The notes under the pieces: model-generated
The model's database searches: none
The model's input: only the letters and a program-made list of their open reading frames with translations
What the model was told of the DNA's origin: nothing
Shown: in pieces, positions 10,001-21,503 of the stretch
Numbering within the stretch: the first letter of the stretch is position 1
Layout of the letters: each line of letters starts with the position of its first letter
Translations under genes and position numbers: made by a program
NCBI RefSeq assembly: GCF_000422985.1
Contig: NZ_AUHC01000001.1
Span: forward strand, 523,005 to 587,004
Direction: 5' to 3'
Source of the DNA: Erythrobacter cryptus DSM 12079
GTDB lineage: Bacteria; Pseudomonadota; Alphaproteobacteria; Sphingomonadales; Sphingomonadaceae
DNA length: 64,000 bases

Positions 10001-10541
10001 CCTTGCTGCCAAGGCGGGCGAGATGGGTCTGGAGCGCCCGCGCGACCGGATCAGCCCGCAGATCACCGTTGATGCGCCGATCATGATACCGGAGGACTAT
10101 GTGCCTGATCTTGCGGTGCGCATGGCGCTCTATCGCCGCCTCAACCAGGCCGAGGGCGAGGCCGAACTCGAAAGCCTTGCCGCCGAGATGATCGACCGCT
10201 TCGGCCCCTTGCCGCAGCCGACGCAGAACCTCATCCGCCTCATCACCATCAAGCACCAGGCGATCGCCGCCAATATCGCCAAGATCGATGTCGGCGCGCG
10301 CGGCACGCTCGTCACCTTCCATCAGGACGATTTTCCCGATCCTATGGGGCTGGTGGCCTATGTCGAGCGGCTCAATGCCGGGGGCAAGGACACTGCGCGG
10401 CTGCGGCCCGACATGAAGCTCGTCATCAACCGCGCCTGGGGCGATCCGTCAAGCCGCCTCAACGGGCTGTTCCAGCTGACCAAGGGGCTTTCGGCAATCG
10501 TGCGCAAGGCCAGCGCGCGCAGCGGGCGCAAGGCGGCCTAG
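7020..10541 (+). CDS. mfd: Transcription-repair coupling factor Mfd
   Basis: Mfd displaces RNA polymerase stalled at DNA lesions and recruits UvrA; 1173 residues is the normal length. The order is an N-terminal UvrB-homology region, the RNA-polymerase interaction domain (DLVVHVEHGIGRYLG near 495-510), then a RecG-like motor with Walker A GDVGFGKT (639-646) and DEEQ box (740-743). After that come TATPIPRTL, the QLRGRVGRS motif and a TRCF C-terminal domain. The ATG at 7020 begins immediately with the conserved N-terminal fold. A GC-rich hairpin separates its end from the convergent receptor gene. Confidence 0.96.
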   Translation: MPDLAHILAARTPLTLSALPRGAAPLVLADLARAAHAGGSARRAVFIAPDDAAMRALAEAARFFAPELEVITFPAWDCLPYDRASPALAISAERLAALHRLQHAGKAPQLLVTTANAVLQRVLTPFRVRESVRELRVGAQIGRESLAALLLRQGYSRSETVIDHGEFALRGSIVDIFPPGLEAGLRLDFFGDELESLRLFDPATQRTTERIDAHLLLPASEALVDEASIKRFRTRYRELFGAGATQDPLYEAVSEGRRLAGMEHWLALFEERLATLFDHLGKHDVVVIDQGALAAAEERLSDIADYHAQRCATAGEKAGSYRPLAPEALYLAPGEFAEALAALPAHRASPFAADPGAGVVDFGFRSGRDFAPERGRGENVYEAAAAHLAGALRSGRKPLIAAYSQGSAARIAAILAEAGAPTVVAEGWQQALGLSARGKAAVVVLPLEHGFANDTLDLLTEADVLGDRLVRRKKKRRDADAFLAELQALARGDLVVHVEHGIGRYLGLEAIPVGKSKHDCVALEYAGGDKLFIPVENIDVLSRYGSSEQAVPLDRLGGEAWQRRRARLKERITAIASELMQVAAARALRQAPVLAADPASLTQFTDRFPWAETEDQERAIAEVLADLESGRPMDRLVCGDVGFGKTEVALRAAFVAAMNGQQVAVVAPTTLLARQHYQNFAERFAGFPLKVGRLSRLVSAREAAETRAGLESGQIDIVIGTHAILSKSTKFRNLGLVIVDEEQRFGVTHKERLKQLRADVHVLTLTATPIPRTLQMAMSGLRELSTIQTPPVDRLAVRTYVMEWDDMVIREALLREHHRGGQSFIVVPRISDMGEIEEWLRTHVPEVKVVAAHGQMSAGEVEERMGAFYERKYDVLLSTTIVESGLDIPSANTIIIHRADRFGLAQLYQLRGRVGRSKLRAYAFLTHEAGVALSEVAQKRLKVLGDLDSLGAGFQLASHDLDIRGAGNLLGDEQSGHIREVGFELYQAMLEEAILAAKAGEMGLERPRDRISPQITVDAPIMIPEDYVPDLAVRMALYRRLNQAEGEAELESLAAEMIDRFGPLPQPTQNLIRLITIKHQAIAANIAKIDVGARGTLVTFHQDDFPDPMGLVAYVERLNAGGKDTARLRPDMKLVINRAWGDPSSRLNGLFQLTKGLSAIVRKASARSGRKAA

Positions 10542-10560
10542 CCTCATTGCGCGGTGCGAC

Positions 10561-10593
10561 GCGGGCCGGGCGCCTGGAGCGGCCCCGGCCCGC
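10561..10593. terminator. GC-rich hairpin between convergent genes
   Basis: GCGGGCCGGG (10561-10570) pairs perfectly with CCCGGCCCGC (10584-10593), a 10-bp stem with a 13-base loop in the 63-bp gap between mfd and the convergent receptor gene. There is no T-run on either side, so intrinsic termination is only a possibility. Confidence 0.4.
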
Positions 10594-10604
10594 GCCGGCA
10601 AGGC

Positions 10605-13010
10605 TCAGAAGGCGTAGCGCGCCACTACCTGGAACACCGGCCCGGCGCGCTCGGTCTCGAGCTCATACTCGTCGAAATCGCGGTTGCGCTGGTCAGCCAG
10701 GGTGTTGAACTTGTTGAACACCTCGTCCTTGGTGCCATCAAGCAGGTTGGAGCCGACCGCGCGGATGGTGAAGCTGTCACCGAAGCGCTTCTCGATGAAC
10801 ACCTCAAGATCGGCGCCATAGCGGGTGAACACTTCCTCGCCGATCACCCGGCCGAAGGCCTCGCCCTGCTTGCGATAGGTGACGCCAAGGGCGGCGCCGA
10901 AATCAGGCAGGTTCTGGATCGCGCCGAAATTGTAGACATATTCGGACTGGTCGTTGAACTGGCGCTTGCCGAATTCGTCGCGGATGGTGCTGTCGAGCAG
11001 CGCGAGATTGCCGAACACGCCGGTGTTGGGCAGGCCAAGGAAGGCGAGGCTGAAGGAGGCGTCGAACTCGATGCCATAGACCTCACCATCGCCGGTGTTG
11101 CGCGGGCTGTAGATGAAGGTGCCCGGTCCTTCCGAACCCTCGAGCGGCTGGCCATTGGGGCCGAGCACGGTCGCCAGTTCGACGAGGTTGCTGACATCGC
11201 GGTAGAACACGTTGACGCCAACCACCCCGTTGCGGCCGATCTTGTGCTCATAGCCGAGATCCGCGCCCCAGGAGGTTTCGGGCTTGAGCAGCGGGTTGCC
11301 GAGGAAGTCATTATCGCCCAGCTCGGCCTCGAGCAGGCCGGGGGTGATGAAATCGAAGCGCGGACGGCGCAGGGTGCGCGCGCCCGAGAGCGTGATGCGC
11401 CCGACACCCACCGCGATCTTGACCGAGGCCGAAGGCAGGAAGGCGTCATACTCGTTGCGGATCGTGCCCGCCCCGCCAACCTGCAAATCAGTGATGGTGG
11501 CGTCGGTGTTCTCCCAGCGGATCCCGGCCTCGAAGGTGATGTTGCCGGTCTCACCCTCGATCAGGGCATAAAGATCGCGGCGATCCTCCTCGATGCGGTT
11601 GAAGGCGCTCACCCCCAGCGCCGGGAAGGGGGTGGGCGCGAATTCGCCCGGATTGCGGGTGAACTGGTCATAGCCATCCCGCGCCGATACAGGCAGGTTG
11701 AAGCGACTGCGCACCTCCTGAAGCAGGAAATCGCGATCCTTGTTCTGCAGGAAACCGCCGATCGCCAGTTCCAGCCCCTCGCCAAGATCGAATTCCTGTT
11801 CGAGGTTGATGAAGAACTCATCATCCCTGGTGTCGCGCAACGTCAGATCGCCGGTGAAGCGCGGCGCGCTGCGGTCGAAATCGACCTCATATTCGAACTC
11901 GTCCTGCAGGTCATCGAAGCGCGAAAAGCCAACCCGCAGCTTGCTTTCGCCAAAACCCCATTCGTGGCTGAGCTTGCCCAGCACCGACCAGCTTTCGGTG
12001 GTGATGTCGTTGACATTGGCATTGTCGGTCAAAAGGTTGCCCGGCGGCGTGGTGCGCACCGGGCCGCTCACCGCCACCGGATCGTTGTATTCGAAGGAGC
12101 GCTCGTCCTCAGTGCGCTCGGTGCGCACGAAATTGCCGAGCAGCTCGAACCGGGTGGTCTCGTTCTCGATCGCCCAGCTGGCATTGAAGGCATAATCGGT
12201 GCCGTCGCGCACGTCGGTCTGGTCTTCGCGGTTGTCGAAGTCATCGGTGGCGAAATTGGGGTTGTTCTCGGGGCTGTCGCCATAGCGCAGGCTGAGCTTT
12301 TCCTTGGGGTTGTAGCGTCCCTGGATATTGGCGCCGATCAGCACCCTCCCGCCCGCGAGCGCGCCGCCATAGTAAAAGCCGCCCGAGGGCTTGACCTCGC
12401 CGTCATCGAAGAACAGCGCCCCGCCACGGATATAGCCGCCATCGAGGGTGAGGCCGTCGCGCAGCACGATGTTGAGCGAGCCGGCCACCGCATCCCCGGT
12501 GCGCCGCGCCGAGGCGGAGCGCACGATCTCGACCCGCTCGATCAGCTCGGCCGGGATGCGGTCGAGGAAGAAGGAACGGTCGGCATTGCCGCCGGGCACG
12601 CGCTCGCCATTGATGAGGATCTGGGTATAGCCCGGATCGAGCCCGCGCAGACGCGCCCCGTCGCTCTCGATCACGTCGGAAAGGAAGGTGACGCCCGGCA
12701 CGCGCTTCAATGCATCGCCCGCGGTCAGCGGCTCGAAGCGCTGGAAATATTCCTCGTCATAGACGAGCACCGGCTCGGCCGCATCGGAACGGTTGCGAAA
12801 GCCGATCGCGCCCTGGACCACGATCTCCTTGGCGGTCTGGATCGGCCCGCCCTGTTCGTCAGCGGCCTGATCGGTATCGGGCGCAATGGAGGTGGCCTGG
12901 GCGGTGACGGCAAGATTGGCCGGGCGCTCCTCGGCGGCAAGCCCCGGGGCGACGAGCCCGGCAGCAAGGGCCACAGCGGCGCTGCCGGCGAACAGACGAA
13001 TGCGGATCAT
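10605..13010 (-). CDS. TonB-dependent outer-membrane receptor
   Basis: This 801-residue protein begins at the ATG at 13008-13010, which follows AGGGGA and opens directly into a signal peptide (about residues 1-26, ending GLAAEE). An upstream in-frame start would bury the signal. The plug domain follows, recognised by DALKRVPGV, the IESDGARLRGL segment and VEIVRSASARRTGDAVAG. A large, acidic beta-barrel ends in the outer-membrane C-terminal signature VVARYAF. Such receptors import siderophores, vitamin B12 or carbohydrates using TonB energy; the substrate here is unknown. It is divergent from a second receptor, with about 270 bp between them. Confidence 0.93.
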   Translation of the reverse strand: MIRIRLFAGSAAVALAAGLVAPGLAAEERPANLAVTAQATSIAPDTDQAADEQGGPIQTAKEIVVQGAIGFRNRSDAAEPVLVYDEEYFQRFEPLTAGDALKRVPGVTFLSDVIESDGARLRGLDPGYTQILINGERVPGGNADRSFFLDRIPAELIERVEIVRSASARRTGDAVAGSLNIVLRDGLTLDGGYIRGGALFFDDGEVKPSGGFYYGGALAGGRVLIGANIQGRYNPKEKLSLRYGDSPENNPNFATDDFDNREDQTDVRDGTDYAFNASWAIENETTRFELLGNFVRTERTEDERSFEYNDPVAVSGPVRTTPPGNLLTDNANVNDITTESWSVLGKLSHEWGFGESKLRVGFSRFDDLQDEFEYEVDFDRSAPRFTGDLTLRDTRDDEFFINLEQEFDLGEGLELAIGGFLQNKDRDFLLQEVRSRFNLPVSARDGYDQFTRNPGEFAPTPFPALGVSAFNRIEEDRRDLYALIEGETGNITFEAGIRWENTDATITDLQVGGAGTIRNEYDAFLPSASVKIAVGVGRITLSGARTLRRPRFDFITPGLLEAELGDNDFLGNPLLKPETSWGADLGYEHKIGRNGVVGVNVFYRDVSNLVELATVLGPNGQPLEGSEGPGTFIYSPRNTGDGEVYGIEFDASFSLAFLGLPNTGVFGNLALLDSTIRDEFGKRQFNDQSEYVYNFGAIQNLPDFGAALGVTYRKQGEAFGRVIGEEVFTRYGADLEVFIEKRFGDSFTIRAVGSNLLDGTKDEVFNKFNTLADQRNRDFDEYELETERAGPVFQVVARYAF

Positions 13011-13282
13011 GATGTGGGTTCCCCTTGCGGCCTGGCACGTGCGCCGCCGCTTTGCGCGGGGGCGATAGGGCGAGGCCGTGACAGACAGGCGACCGGGCGA
13101 TGTCGGATCGGTTACAGGCCGCGCGCGCGCAAGATTCCGCAAGTCTGTTGCCCGCAGGCCACACTTGGACCGCTTCCATCAGCGCCGCCCCGCGCGCGCC
13201 TTGCCGCGCCCAGCGCTCTGTGACAGCACCGGCGACCCATCCCGCCCGGGATGCAAAGACTTAAAAACAAGGGGAGAAGATA

Positions 13283-15682
13283 ATGACCAACAGGATCTTC
13301 CGGCGGGCCTTCCACCGTGGCCTGCTGCTCGCCGGCGGTGCTGCCGTGCTGTGCGCCGCCCCGGTAGCGGCGCAGGATGCAGCCGAGACGCGCGCCACCG
13401 ACACCTCCGAGGGCAATGTCATCATCGTCACCGCGACCAAGCGCGACACCCGCATCCAGGACGTGCCCTTTTCGATCAATGCGCTGACGCAGGAGGACAT
13501 TCAGCGCTCGGGCGCGGTGACGCTCGAGGATCTGTCGCGCAGTGTCGCAGGGCTGACCATCCAGAACCTTGGGCCGGGGCAGAGTCAGGTCTCGGTGCGC
13601 GGGATCTCCGCCGGGCAGGTGGTGCGTGACCAGCCGGGGGTGAAGGAGCAGGTCGGCGTCTATCTCGACGAATCGGTGATCTCGCTCTCGCTCTTCACCC
13701 CCGATCTCGACCTGTTCGATTTAAACCGCGTCGAAACCCTGCGCGGCCCGCAGGGCACACTGTTCGGTTCGGGTTCGGTGGGCGGCACGATCCGCTACAT
13801 CACCAACCAGCCGCGCCTGGGCGTGACTGAGGGCGCTCTCGAGGCCAATCTCAACCTCATCGATGGCGGCAATGCCGGCGGCCACCTCAAGGGCGCACTC
13901 AATGCCCCGCTGGGCGAGAATGCGGCGATCCGCGCGGTCGGCTATTACACCCGCTATGCCGGGTTCATCGATGCGCTGGGGCCGGCCGGGGGCAAGAATG
14001 TCAATGATGGCGAGCGCTATGGCGGGCGCATTGCGATCACCTTCGAACCCACCGACAGCCTTTCGATCACCCCGCGGGTGGTCTATCAGAAGGTCTCCGC
14101 CAATGGCTTCAACCGGCAGGAGATCTACAACCTCTTTGCCAACCGCTTCACCACCTCGCGCCCGCCGATCCAGCTGGGCAAGCGCGAGCAATATCTGCTG
14201 CTGCGCGAGGCCTTCGAGGATGAGACCTGGATCGCCGACCTCACGGTGAAGCTCGACCTTGGCAGCGTCGATCTCACCTCGGTCACTTCCTATATCAACC
14301 GCGACATCCTGGTGAGCCGCGATGCCAGCGCGCTCACCGGTTCGGTCTCGGTTGATCTGGGCTATCCGGCGGCCGCGGTGCTGCTGCCGTCCAACCTGCG
14401 CGACACCACCGATCTTGAAACCTTCACCCAGGAAGTGCGCCTCGCCTCGGACAACGACGGGCCGTTCCAGTGGCTGATCGGTGCCTTCTATTCGGATGTG
14501 CAGCGTGATTACAGCCAGCGCCTGCCCACCCCCGGCTATGATGCCTTCACCGATGCGGTGTTCGGCCCGGGCACCTCGGCGGCGGTGGCCAATGGCTTTC
14601 CGGCCAATTCGCCGTTCAACTCCGATCTGCCCTTCGACATCGAGCAGTTCGCGGTGTTTGGCGAGGCGAGCTATGACATCACCGATCGGCTGACCTTCAC
14701 CGCCGGCGGGCGCTATTACGACTTCAAGGAGACCCGCACCATCACCACCGGCGGCCTGTTTGCCAATGGCGATCAGGGCGTGGTCGATCGCACCGCCTCG
14801 GACGGCTTCACCCCGCGCTTCCTGCTGAGCTACAAGGCGAGCGAGGATGTCACCGTCAACGCGCAGGTATCGCGCGGCTTCCGCCTCGGCGGGGTCAACG
14901 ACCCGCTCAACACCCCGCTGTGCAACGCGCAGGACCTGGCGCTGTTCGGGGGCTTCCAGGACTATGACGATGAAACGCTGTGGAACTACGAACTCGGGGT
15001 GAAGACCCAGGGGACCGGCTTCACCTTCAACGCCGCGGCCTTCTACAATGACATCAGCAACCTTCAGGTCACGCTCGATGCGGGCAGCTGCTCCTCGCGC
15101 ATCGTCTTCAACGTGCCCGAGGCCTTTGCCGCCGGGATCGAGGCCGAGCTGGCGCTGACCCCCGCCCCGGGGCTCAACTTCAGCCTGAGCGGCAGCTATG
15201 TCGAATCCGAATTCAAGAGCACCCTGCCCGGCGCGCTCGCCGCGGCAACCGGGATCCGCGATGGCAACCGCCTGCCTTCGGTGCCCGAGTTCCAGCTCTC
15301 GGCCAGCGGCAGCTACGAATGGGATCTGAACGCGAGCACCACCGCCTTCGTGGCCGGCTCGTTCCAGCATGTCGGCTCGCGCTACACCCAGCCGGCCGAC
15401 CAGGAGAACAACCCGCGCACCTTCGTGCACAACCTGCCCTTTGGCGGGGCGCCGGCCAATGCCGCGACCACGGTCAACCTGCTGCTGCCCGATTACCAGC
15501 TGGTCAACCTCAGCGCCGGGGTCGAGCTCGACAGCGGGCTTTCGGTCACGGCCTATGTCAACAACCTGTTCGACGAGAACCCGCTGCTCTCCTTCGATCG
15601 CGAACGCGGCGGACGGGCGCGGCTCGGGTTCAATGTCGGCCAGCCGCGTACCTTTGGGGTGACGTTGCGGCAGACCTTCTGA
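13283..15682 (+). CDS. TonB-dependent outer-membrane receptor (second of a divergent pair)
   Basis: The 799-residue product has a clear signal peptide (about 1-31, ending APVAAQ), a TonB-box-like stretch (NVIIVTATKR), and a plug with DVPFSINALTQEDI, VSVRGIS and ETLRGPQGTLFGSGSVGG. The long barrel ends in FGVTLRQTF with a terminal phenylalanine. The start is supported by AAGGGGAGAAG six bases upstream. The plug resembles the receptor group greatly expanded in sphingomonads. It is not closely similar to its divergent neighbour (different plug motifs), so the pair is probably not a recent duplication. Ligand unknown. Confidence 0.93.
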   Translation: MTNRIFRRAFHRGLLLAGGAAVLCAAPVAAQDAAETRATDTSEGNVIIVTATKRDTRIQDVPFSINALTQEDIQRSGAVTLEDLSRSVAGLTIQNLGPGQSQVSVRGISAGQVVRDQPGVKEQVGVYLDESVISLSLFTPDLDLFDLNRVETLRGPQGTLFGSGSVGGTIRYITNQPRLGVTEGALEANLNLIDGGNAGGHLKGALNAPLGENAAIRAVGYYTRYAGFIDALGPAGGKNVNDGERYGGRIAITFEPTDSLSITPRVVYQKVSANGFNRQEIYNLFANRFTTSRPPIQLGKREQYLLLREAFEDETWIADLTVKLDLGSVDLTSVTSYINRDILVSRDASALTGSVSVDLGYPAAAVLLPSNLRDTTDLETFTQEVRLASDNDGPFQWLIGAFYSDVQRDYSQRLPTPGYDAFTDAVFGPGTSAAVANGFPANSPFNSDLPFDIEQFAVFGEASYDITDRLTFTAGGRYYDFKETRTITTGGLFANGDQGVVDRTASDGFTPRFLLSYKASEDVTVNAQVSRGFRLGGVNDPLNTPLCNAQDLALFGGFQDYDDETLWNYELGVKTQGTGFTFNAAAFYNDISNLQVTLDAGSCSSRIVFNVPEAFAAGIEAELALTPAPGLNFSLSGSYVESEFKSTLPGALAAATGIRDGNRLPSVPEFQLSASGSYEWDLNASTTAFVAGSFQHVGSRYTQPADQENNPRTFVHNLPFGGAPANAATTVNLLLPDYQLVNLSAGVELDSGLSVTAYVNNLFDENPLLSFDRERGGRARLGFNVGQPRTFGVTLRQTF

Positions 15683-15740
15683 GCGATTGGCGCACGCGGC
15701 GGGCTGCCCCCCGGGTGCCTGACGCGTGCGCCCTTGCGCT

Positions 15741-15782
15741 CAGCCGTGGCCGATTAACCGCGGCCCATCAACCGTGGCCCAT
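15741..15782. repeat. Three tandem 14-bp repeats across the end of the EAL gene
   Basis: Units CAGCCGTGGCCGAT (15741-15754), TAACCGCGGCCCAT (15755-15768) and CAACCGTGGCCCAT (15769-15782) follow each other without gaps. Together they differ at five of the fourteen positions. The last unit covers the final codons of the minus-strand EAL gene, whose stop is at 15768-15770. Confidence 0.75.
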
Positions 15783-16598
15783 ACCGCGCGCGGTGCGGGC
15801 AAGCGCCACCACCTGTTTGCCCGGCATCGGCGCGGCGCGCAGGAAGCCCTGCCAGCAATCGCAGCCCTCGGCGGTGATCGCGGCGCGCTGGATCTCGGTC
15901 TCGATCCCCTCGGCATAGATCGCCAGGCCGAGCGCCTTGCCGAGCTGGATGATCGCCCGCAGCACCGCGAGCGCGGTGGCATCGCCCGGCACACCCTCGG
16001 CCATCGCCCGATCAAGCTTGAGCGCATCGAGCGGCAATTCGCGCAGATAGCGGAAATTGCAGAAGCCCGCGCCGAAATCGTCGAGCGCGGTGCGAAAGCC
16101 GAGGCCGCGCAGCGCCTTGAGCGCGCTCGCCGCCTGGGCAAGGTTCCTCAGCAGAAGATCCTCGGTGATCTCGAGCATCAGCCGCGCGGGCGCGATCGCC
16201 GAACGGCCGATCAGCGCAGCGAAATCGGCCGCGAAGCGCTCCTCTCCCAGCTCCTCGGGCGTAATGTTGAGCGAGAGCGTCAGGTGTTCGGGCCAGACGG
16301 CGGCCTCCTCGAGCGCACGGGCCACCACGTGGCGCGAGAGCGGCGCCACCAGCGCCGCGCGCTCGGCCACCGCAAAGAGATCGCGCGCGCCGATCACCCC
16401 CAGGCTCGGGTGCTGCCAGCGCGCCAGCGCCTCGGCCCCCACCACCGCCCCGCTGCGGCAGGCAAATTGCGGCTGGAACAGGACCTCGATCTCGCGCCGG
16501 TCGAGCGCGCGCAGCAGATCGGCCTCGAGCACGCCGGGGCTGACACCGGGAAAGCGGCCGCGCAAGGGGCCGCGCAGGGAAGTCAGCCGCTGATCCAT
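15768..16598 (-). CDS. EAL-domain cyclic-di-GMP phosphodiesterase
   Basis: This 276-residue stand-alone EAL protein is predicted to hydrolyse cyclic-di-GMP to pGpG. The catalytic set appears complete: EAL (E56), N111, E143 in EITE, DDFGAG (D173, D174), K194 in LKLD, E230 in AEGIE and Q250 in CWQGF. There is no transmembrane segment, GGDEF or sensor domain, so its input signal is unknown. The ATG at 16596-16598 is chosen over a longer in-frame start because AGGAGAGGC lies directly before it. It is divergent from the NAD kinase gene. Confidence 0.9.
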   Translation of the reverse strand: MDQRLTSLRGPLRGRFPGVSPGVLEADLLRALDRREIEVLFQPQFACRSGAVVGAEALARWQHPSLGVIGARDLFAVAERAALVAPLSRHVVARALEEAAVWPEHLTLSLNITPEELGEERFAADFAALIGRSAIAPARLMLEITEDLLLRNLAQAASALKALRGLGFRTALDDFGAGFCNFRYLRELPLDALKLDRAMAEGVPGDATALAVLRAIIQLGKALGLAIYAEGIETEIQRAAITAEGCDCWQGFLRAAPMPGKQVVALARTARGMGHG

Positions 16599-16793
16599 GC
16601 CTCTCCTCTTGCGCCCGGCTTGTGTCCTCGGGGCCCTTGCCCCCCAGCCCTCAGCCCCTGCCTTTAACCTTTGTCGCAAGCCGATGCCTGCATCAATTGC
16701 AATCCGCCCGAATCTGGCACATCACAGCGCCCGCGGCGAGAGGATCAGGGCAAACTGGGCGATTGCCGGAGCGGTTCGGGCAAAGGGGGAGCG

Positions 16794-17588
16794 ATGGCGA
16801 GCAACGGATCGGGCTTTGCGCGGCTGGCGCTCACCGCCTCGGAGACCGAGCGCGCGCAGGAGGCCTATGCCGCGCTGCTGCCCCAGCACGATTGGGTGCC
16901 GCTCGATGAGGCCGAGGCGGTGGTGGTGCTCGGCGGCGATGGCTTCATGCTCCAGGTGCTGCACGCGATGCTCGATGCCGGGCGGGTGATCCCGGCCTAT
17001 GGCATGAATCTTGGCACCGTGGGCTTCCTGATGAACCGCTATGACAAGCGCTCGGCAATCGCTGCGCGGGTGGCACGGGCGCGGCGCTGGACAGTCTCGC
17101 CGCTCAAGGTCGAGGCGATCACGCAGGACGGCAAATGCCATGCGCTGATGGCGATCAACGAGATCTCGCTGCTGCGCGAGACCCGCCAGACCGCCAAGAT
17201 CGAGGTGACCGTGGGCGAGCGGGTGCGCATCCGCGAGCTGGTGTGCGACGGGGTGCTGGTGGCGACCCCGGCAGGATCGACCGCCTACAACCTTTCGGCC
17301 AATGGCCCGATCCTGCCGCTGGGCTGCGGGATGCTGGCGCTCACCCCGATCAGCCCGTTCCGTCCGCGGCGCTGGCGCGGGGCGATCTTGCCTGATCGGA
17401 TGAAGATCATCCTCAAGGTGCTCGATCCGGCCAAGCGCCCGGTGGCGGCGGTGGCCGACCAGAAGGAGCTGCGCGACATTGCCGAGGTGCGGCTGCAAAT
17501 CGCGCACGATGCTGATCTCACCTTGCTGTTCGATCCGGGCCAGAGCCTCGAGGAGCGGATCGTGGCCGAGCAGTTCATCACCGCCTGA
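16794..17588 (+). CDS. nadK: NAD kinase
   Basis: NAD kinase phosphorylates NAD to NADP. The 264-residue product has the GGDG nucleotide motif at 47-50, the NE/S motif (AINEIS) near 120-125 and the long family signature around DGVLVATPAGSTAYN followed by SANGPILP. The ATG at 16794 follows AGGGGGA and gives the short form usual in alphaproteobacteria; the longer frame extends into non-coding sequence. It is apparently monocistronic, followed by a tRNA-Asn gene with its own promoter. Confidence 0.94.
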   Translation: MASNGSGFARLALTASETERAQEAYAALLPQHDWVPLDEAEAVVVLGGDGFMLQVLHAMLDAGRVIPAYGMNLGTVGFLMNRYDKRSAIAARVARARRWTVSPLKVEAITQDGKCHALMAINEISLLRETRQTAKIEVTVGERVRIRELVCDGVLVATPAGSTAYNLSANGPILPLGCGMLALTPISPFRPRRWRGAILPDRMKIILKVLDPAKRPVAAVADQKELRDIAEVRLQIAHDADLTLLFDPGQSLEERIVAEQFITA

Positions 17589-17652
17589 TCCGCCCCGCCC
17601 GGCCGGGCGGCGCGGATCCACGGCGCGGCGGTGCGGCGGTGGAAAAGCCCTC

Positions 17653-17681
17653 TTGCAATCGTCTCGGCAGGCCCATATAGG
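17653..17681 (+). promoter_or_regulatory. Sigma-70-like promoter for tRNA-Asn
   Basis: A -35 box TTGCAA (17653-17658) and a -10 box TATAGG (17676-17681) are separated by exactly 17 bp. They lie 34 bp before the mature 5' end of tRNA-Asn. No other gene starts here. Confidence 0.65.
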
Positions 17682-17715
17682 CGCGCCTCTGCCAGCGGTT
17701 GCACCCGCCGGTTGC

Positions 17716-17790
17716 TCCCCGATAGCTCAGCGGTAGAGCATTCGACTGTTAATCGAACGGCCGTAGGTTCGAATCCTACTCGGGGAGCCA
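17716..17790 (+). tRNA. tRNA-Asn (anticodon GTT)
   Basis: The cloverleaf is complete. The acceptor strands TCCCCGA (17716-17722) and TCGGGGA (17780-17786) pair over seven bases. The anticodon GTT is at 17748-17750 inside the CGACTGTTAATCG arm, the T arm has GGTTCGAATCC, the discriminator is G, and CCA is encoded (17788-17790). Confidence 0.97.
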
Positions 17791-17818
17791 TCTTCTTCCA
17801 GGAACGGCGCGGTTCTGG

Positions 17819-18574
17819 CTAAAGGCCAAGCAGCAGCCGCATGCCCACCAGCGCCACCAGCAGCGCGGTGAGCCAGCGCAGCCAGTGCAGCGGCAGGAAG
17901 CGCACCGCCAGAAGGCTGCCCACCTGCCCGCCGATCGCCACGGCAACAAGCAGGGGCAGGCCGGCGCCCACCGCCGCGCCCATTAGGCCGGGGCCGTGCT
18001 TGAGCATCTGCCCGGCAAGGCCAAAGAGCGAATTGACGAGGATGAACAGGCTGGAGCTTGCCGCGATCGCGCGGGCGCTCTCCCAGCGGGCAAGGTGTAG
18101 CAGCGGGGCGAGGAACACCCCTCCGCCGATCCCCACCAACCCGGCCAGATAGCCAAGCGGCGCGGCCATCAGCGGCATCAGCCGCGCGGCGCGGGTGGGT
18201 GTGCCGCCGGCCCTCTCGCGCAGTGGGATCAGCATGGCAAGGCTCGTGACCAAGAGACTTGCCCCCAACAAGGCGTGAAAGACGCTTTCGGCAATCGGGG
18301 TCAGCCCACCGAGGAAACTTGCCGGAGCGCCCAGCGCCACCAGCCCCCACGCGCGCCGCCACGGGGTAAGGCGCGCGCGGGCAAAGCGGATGCTGCCCCC
18401 CGCCACCACCACGATGTTGCAGGCCAGCGCCAGCATCGGCAACAGGCGGTAATCCAACCCCGCAAGCGCCAGCAGCGCGGCATAGGTCGATCCCCCGCCA
18501 AAGCCGACGCTGGCATAGACGAGCGCCACCAGCGCAAAGGCAGCCGCGAGCAGCGCCGGAACCGCCCCGATCAT
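17819..18574 (-). CDS. TSUP (TauE/SafE) family membrane transporter
   Basis: This 251-residue protein has about seven or eight hydrophobic segments and the family pattern of two glycine-rich repeats: YASVGFGGGSTYAALL near the N-terminus and LVGIGGGVFLAPLL in the second half. TSUP proteins export sulfite or organosulfur anions or otherwise move sulfur-containing anions across the inner membrane. The specific substrate cannot be told. It is convergent with tRNA-Asn and stands about 30 bp upstream-side of secA in the same orientation; they may or may not be co-transcribed. Confidence 0.88.
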   Translation of the reverse strand: MIGAVPALLAAAFALVALVYASVGFGGGSTYAALLALAGLDYRLLPMLALACNIVVVAGGSIRFARARLTPWRRAWGLVALGAPASFLGGLTPIAESVFHALLGASLLVTSLAMLIPLRERAGGTPTRAARLMPLMAAPLGYLAGLVGIGGGVFLAPLLHLARWESARAIAASSSLFILVNSLFGLAGQMLKHGPGLMGAAVGAGLPLLVAVAIGGQVGSLLAVRFLPLHWLRWLTALLVALVGMRLLLGL

Positions 18575-18608
18575 CGCTGAGATCGCCTGGCTTCAGGCCC
18601 CGGAACGC

Positions 18609-21371
<2,763 letters not shown>

Positions 21372-21503
21372 GGGCTGAACCCTTGATGGCATGGCCCCCG
21401 GCAAAGGGGGGGGGCGTGAACGGATGGGACAATATGGCAGGGGTGCGCGCCGGTCGCACGAGGCAGGGCCATGCGCGCGGCAGGGTGGGCGGGCGCAAAG
21501 CGC

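Noticed and set aside
10554..13223. Plus-strand ORF of 889 codons opposite the first receptor
   Set aside because: Same reason; the minus-strand receptor has a signal peptide, plug and C-terminal phenylalanine.
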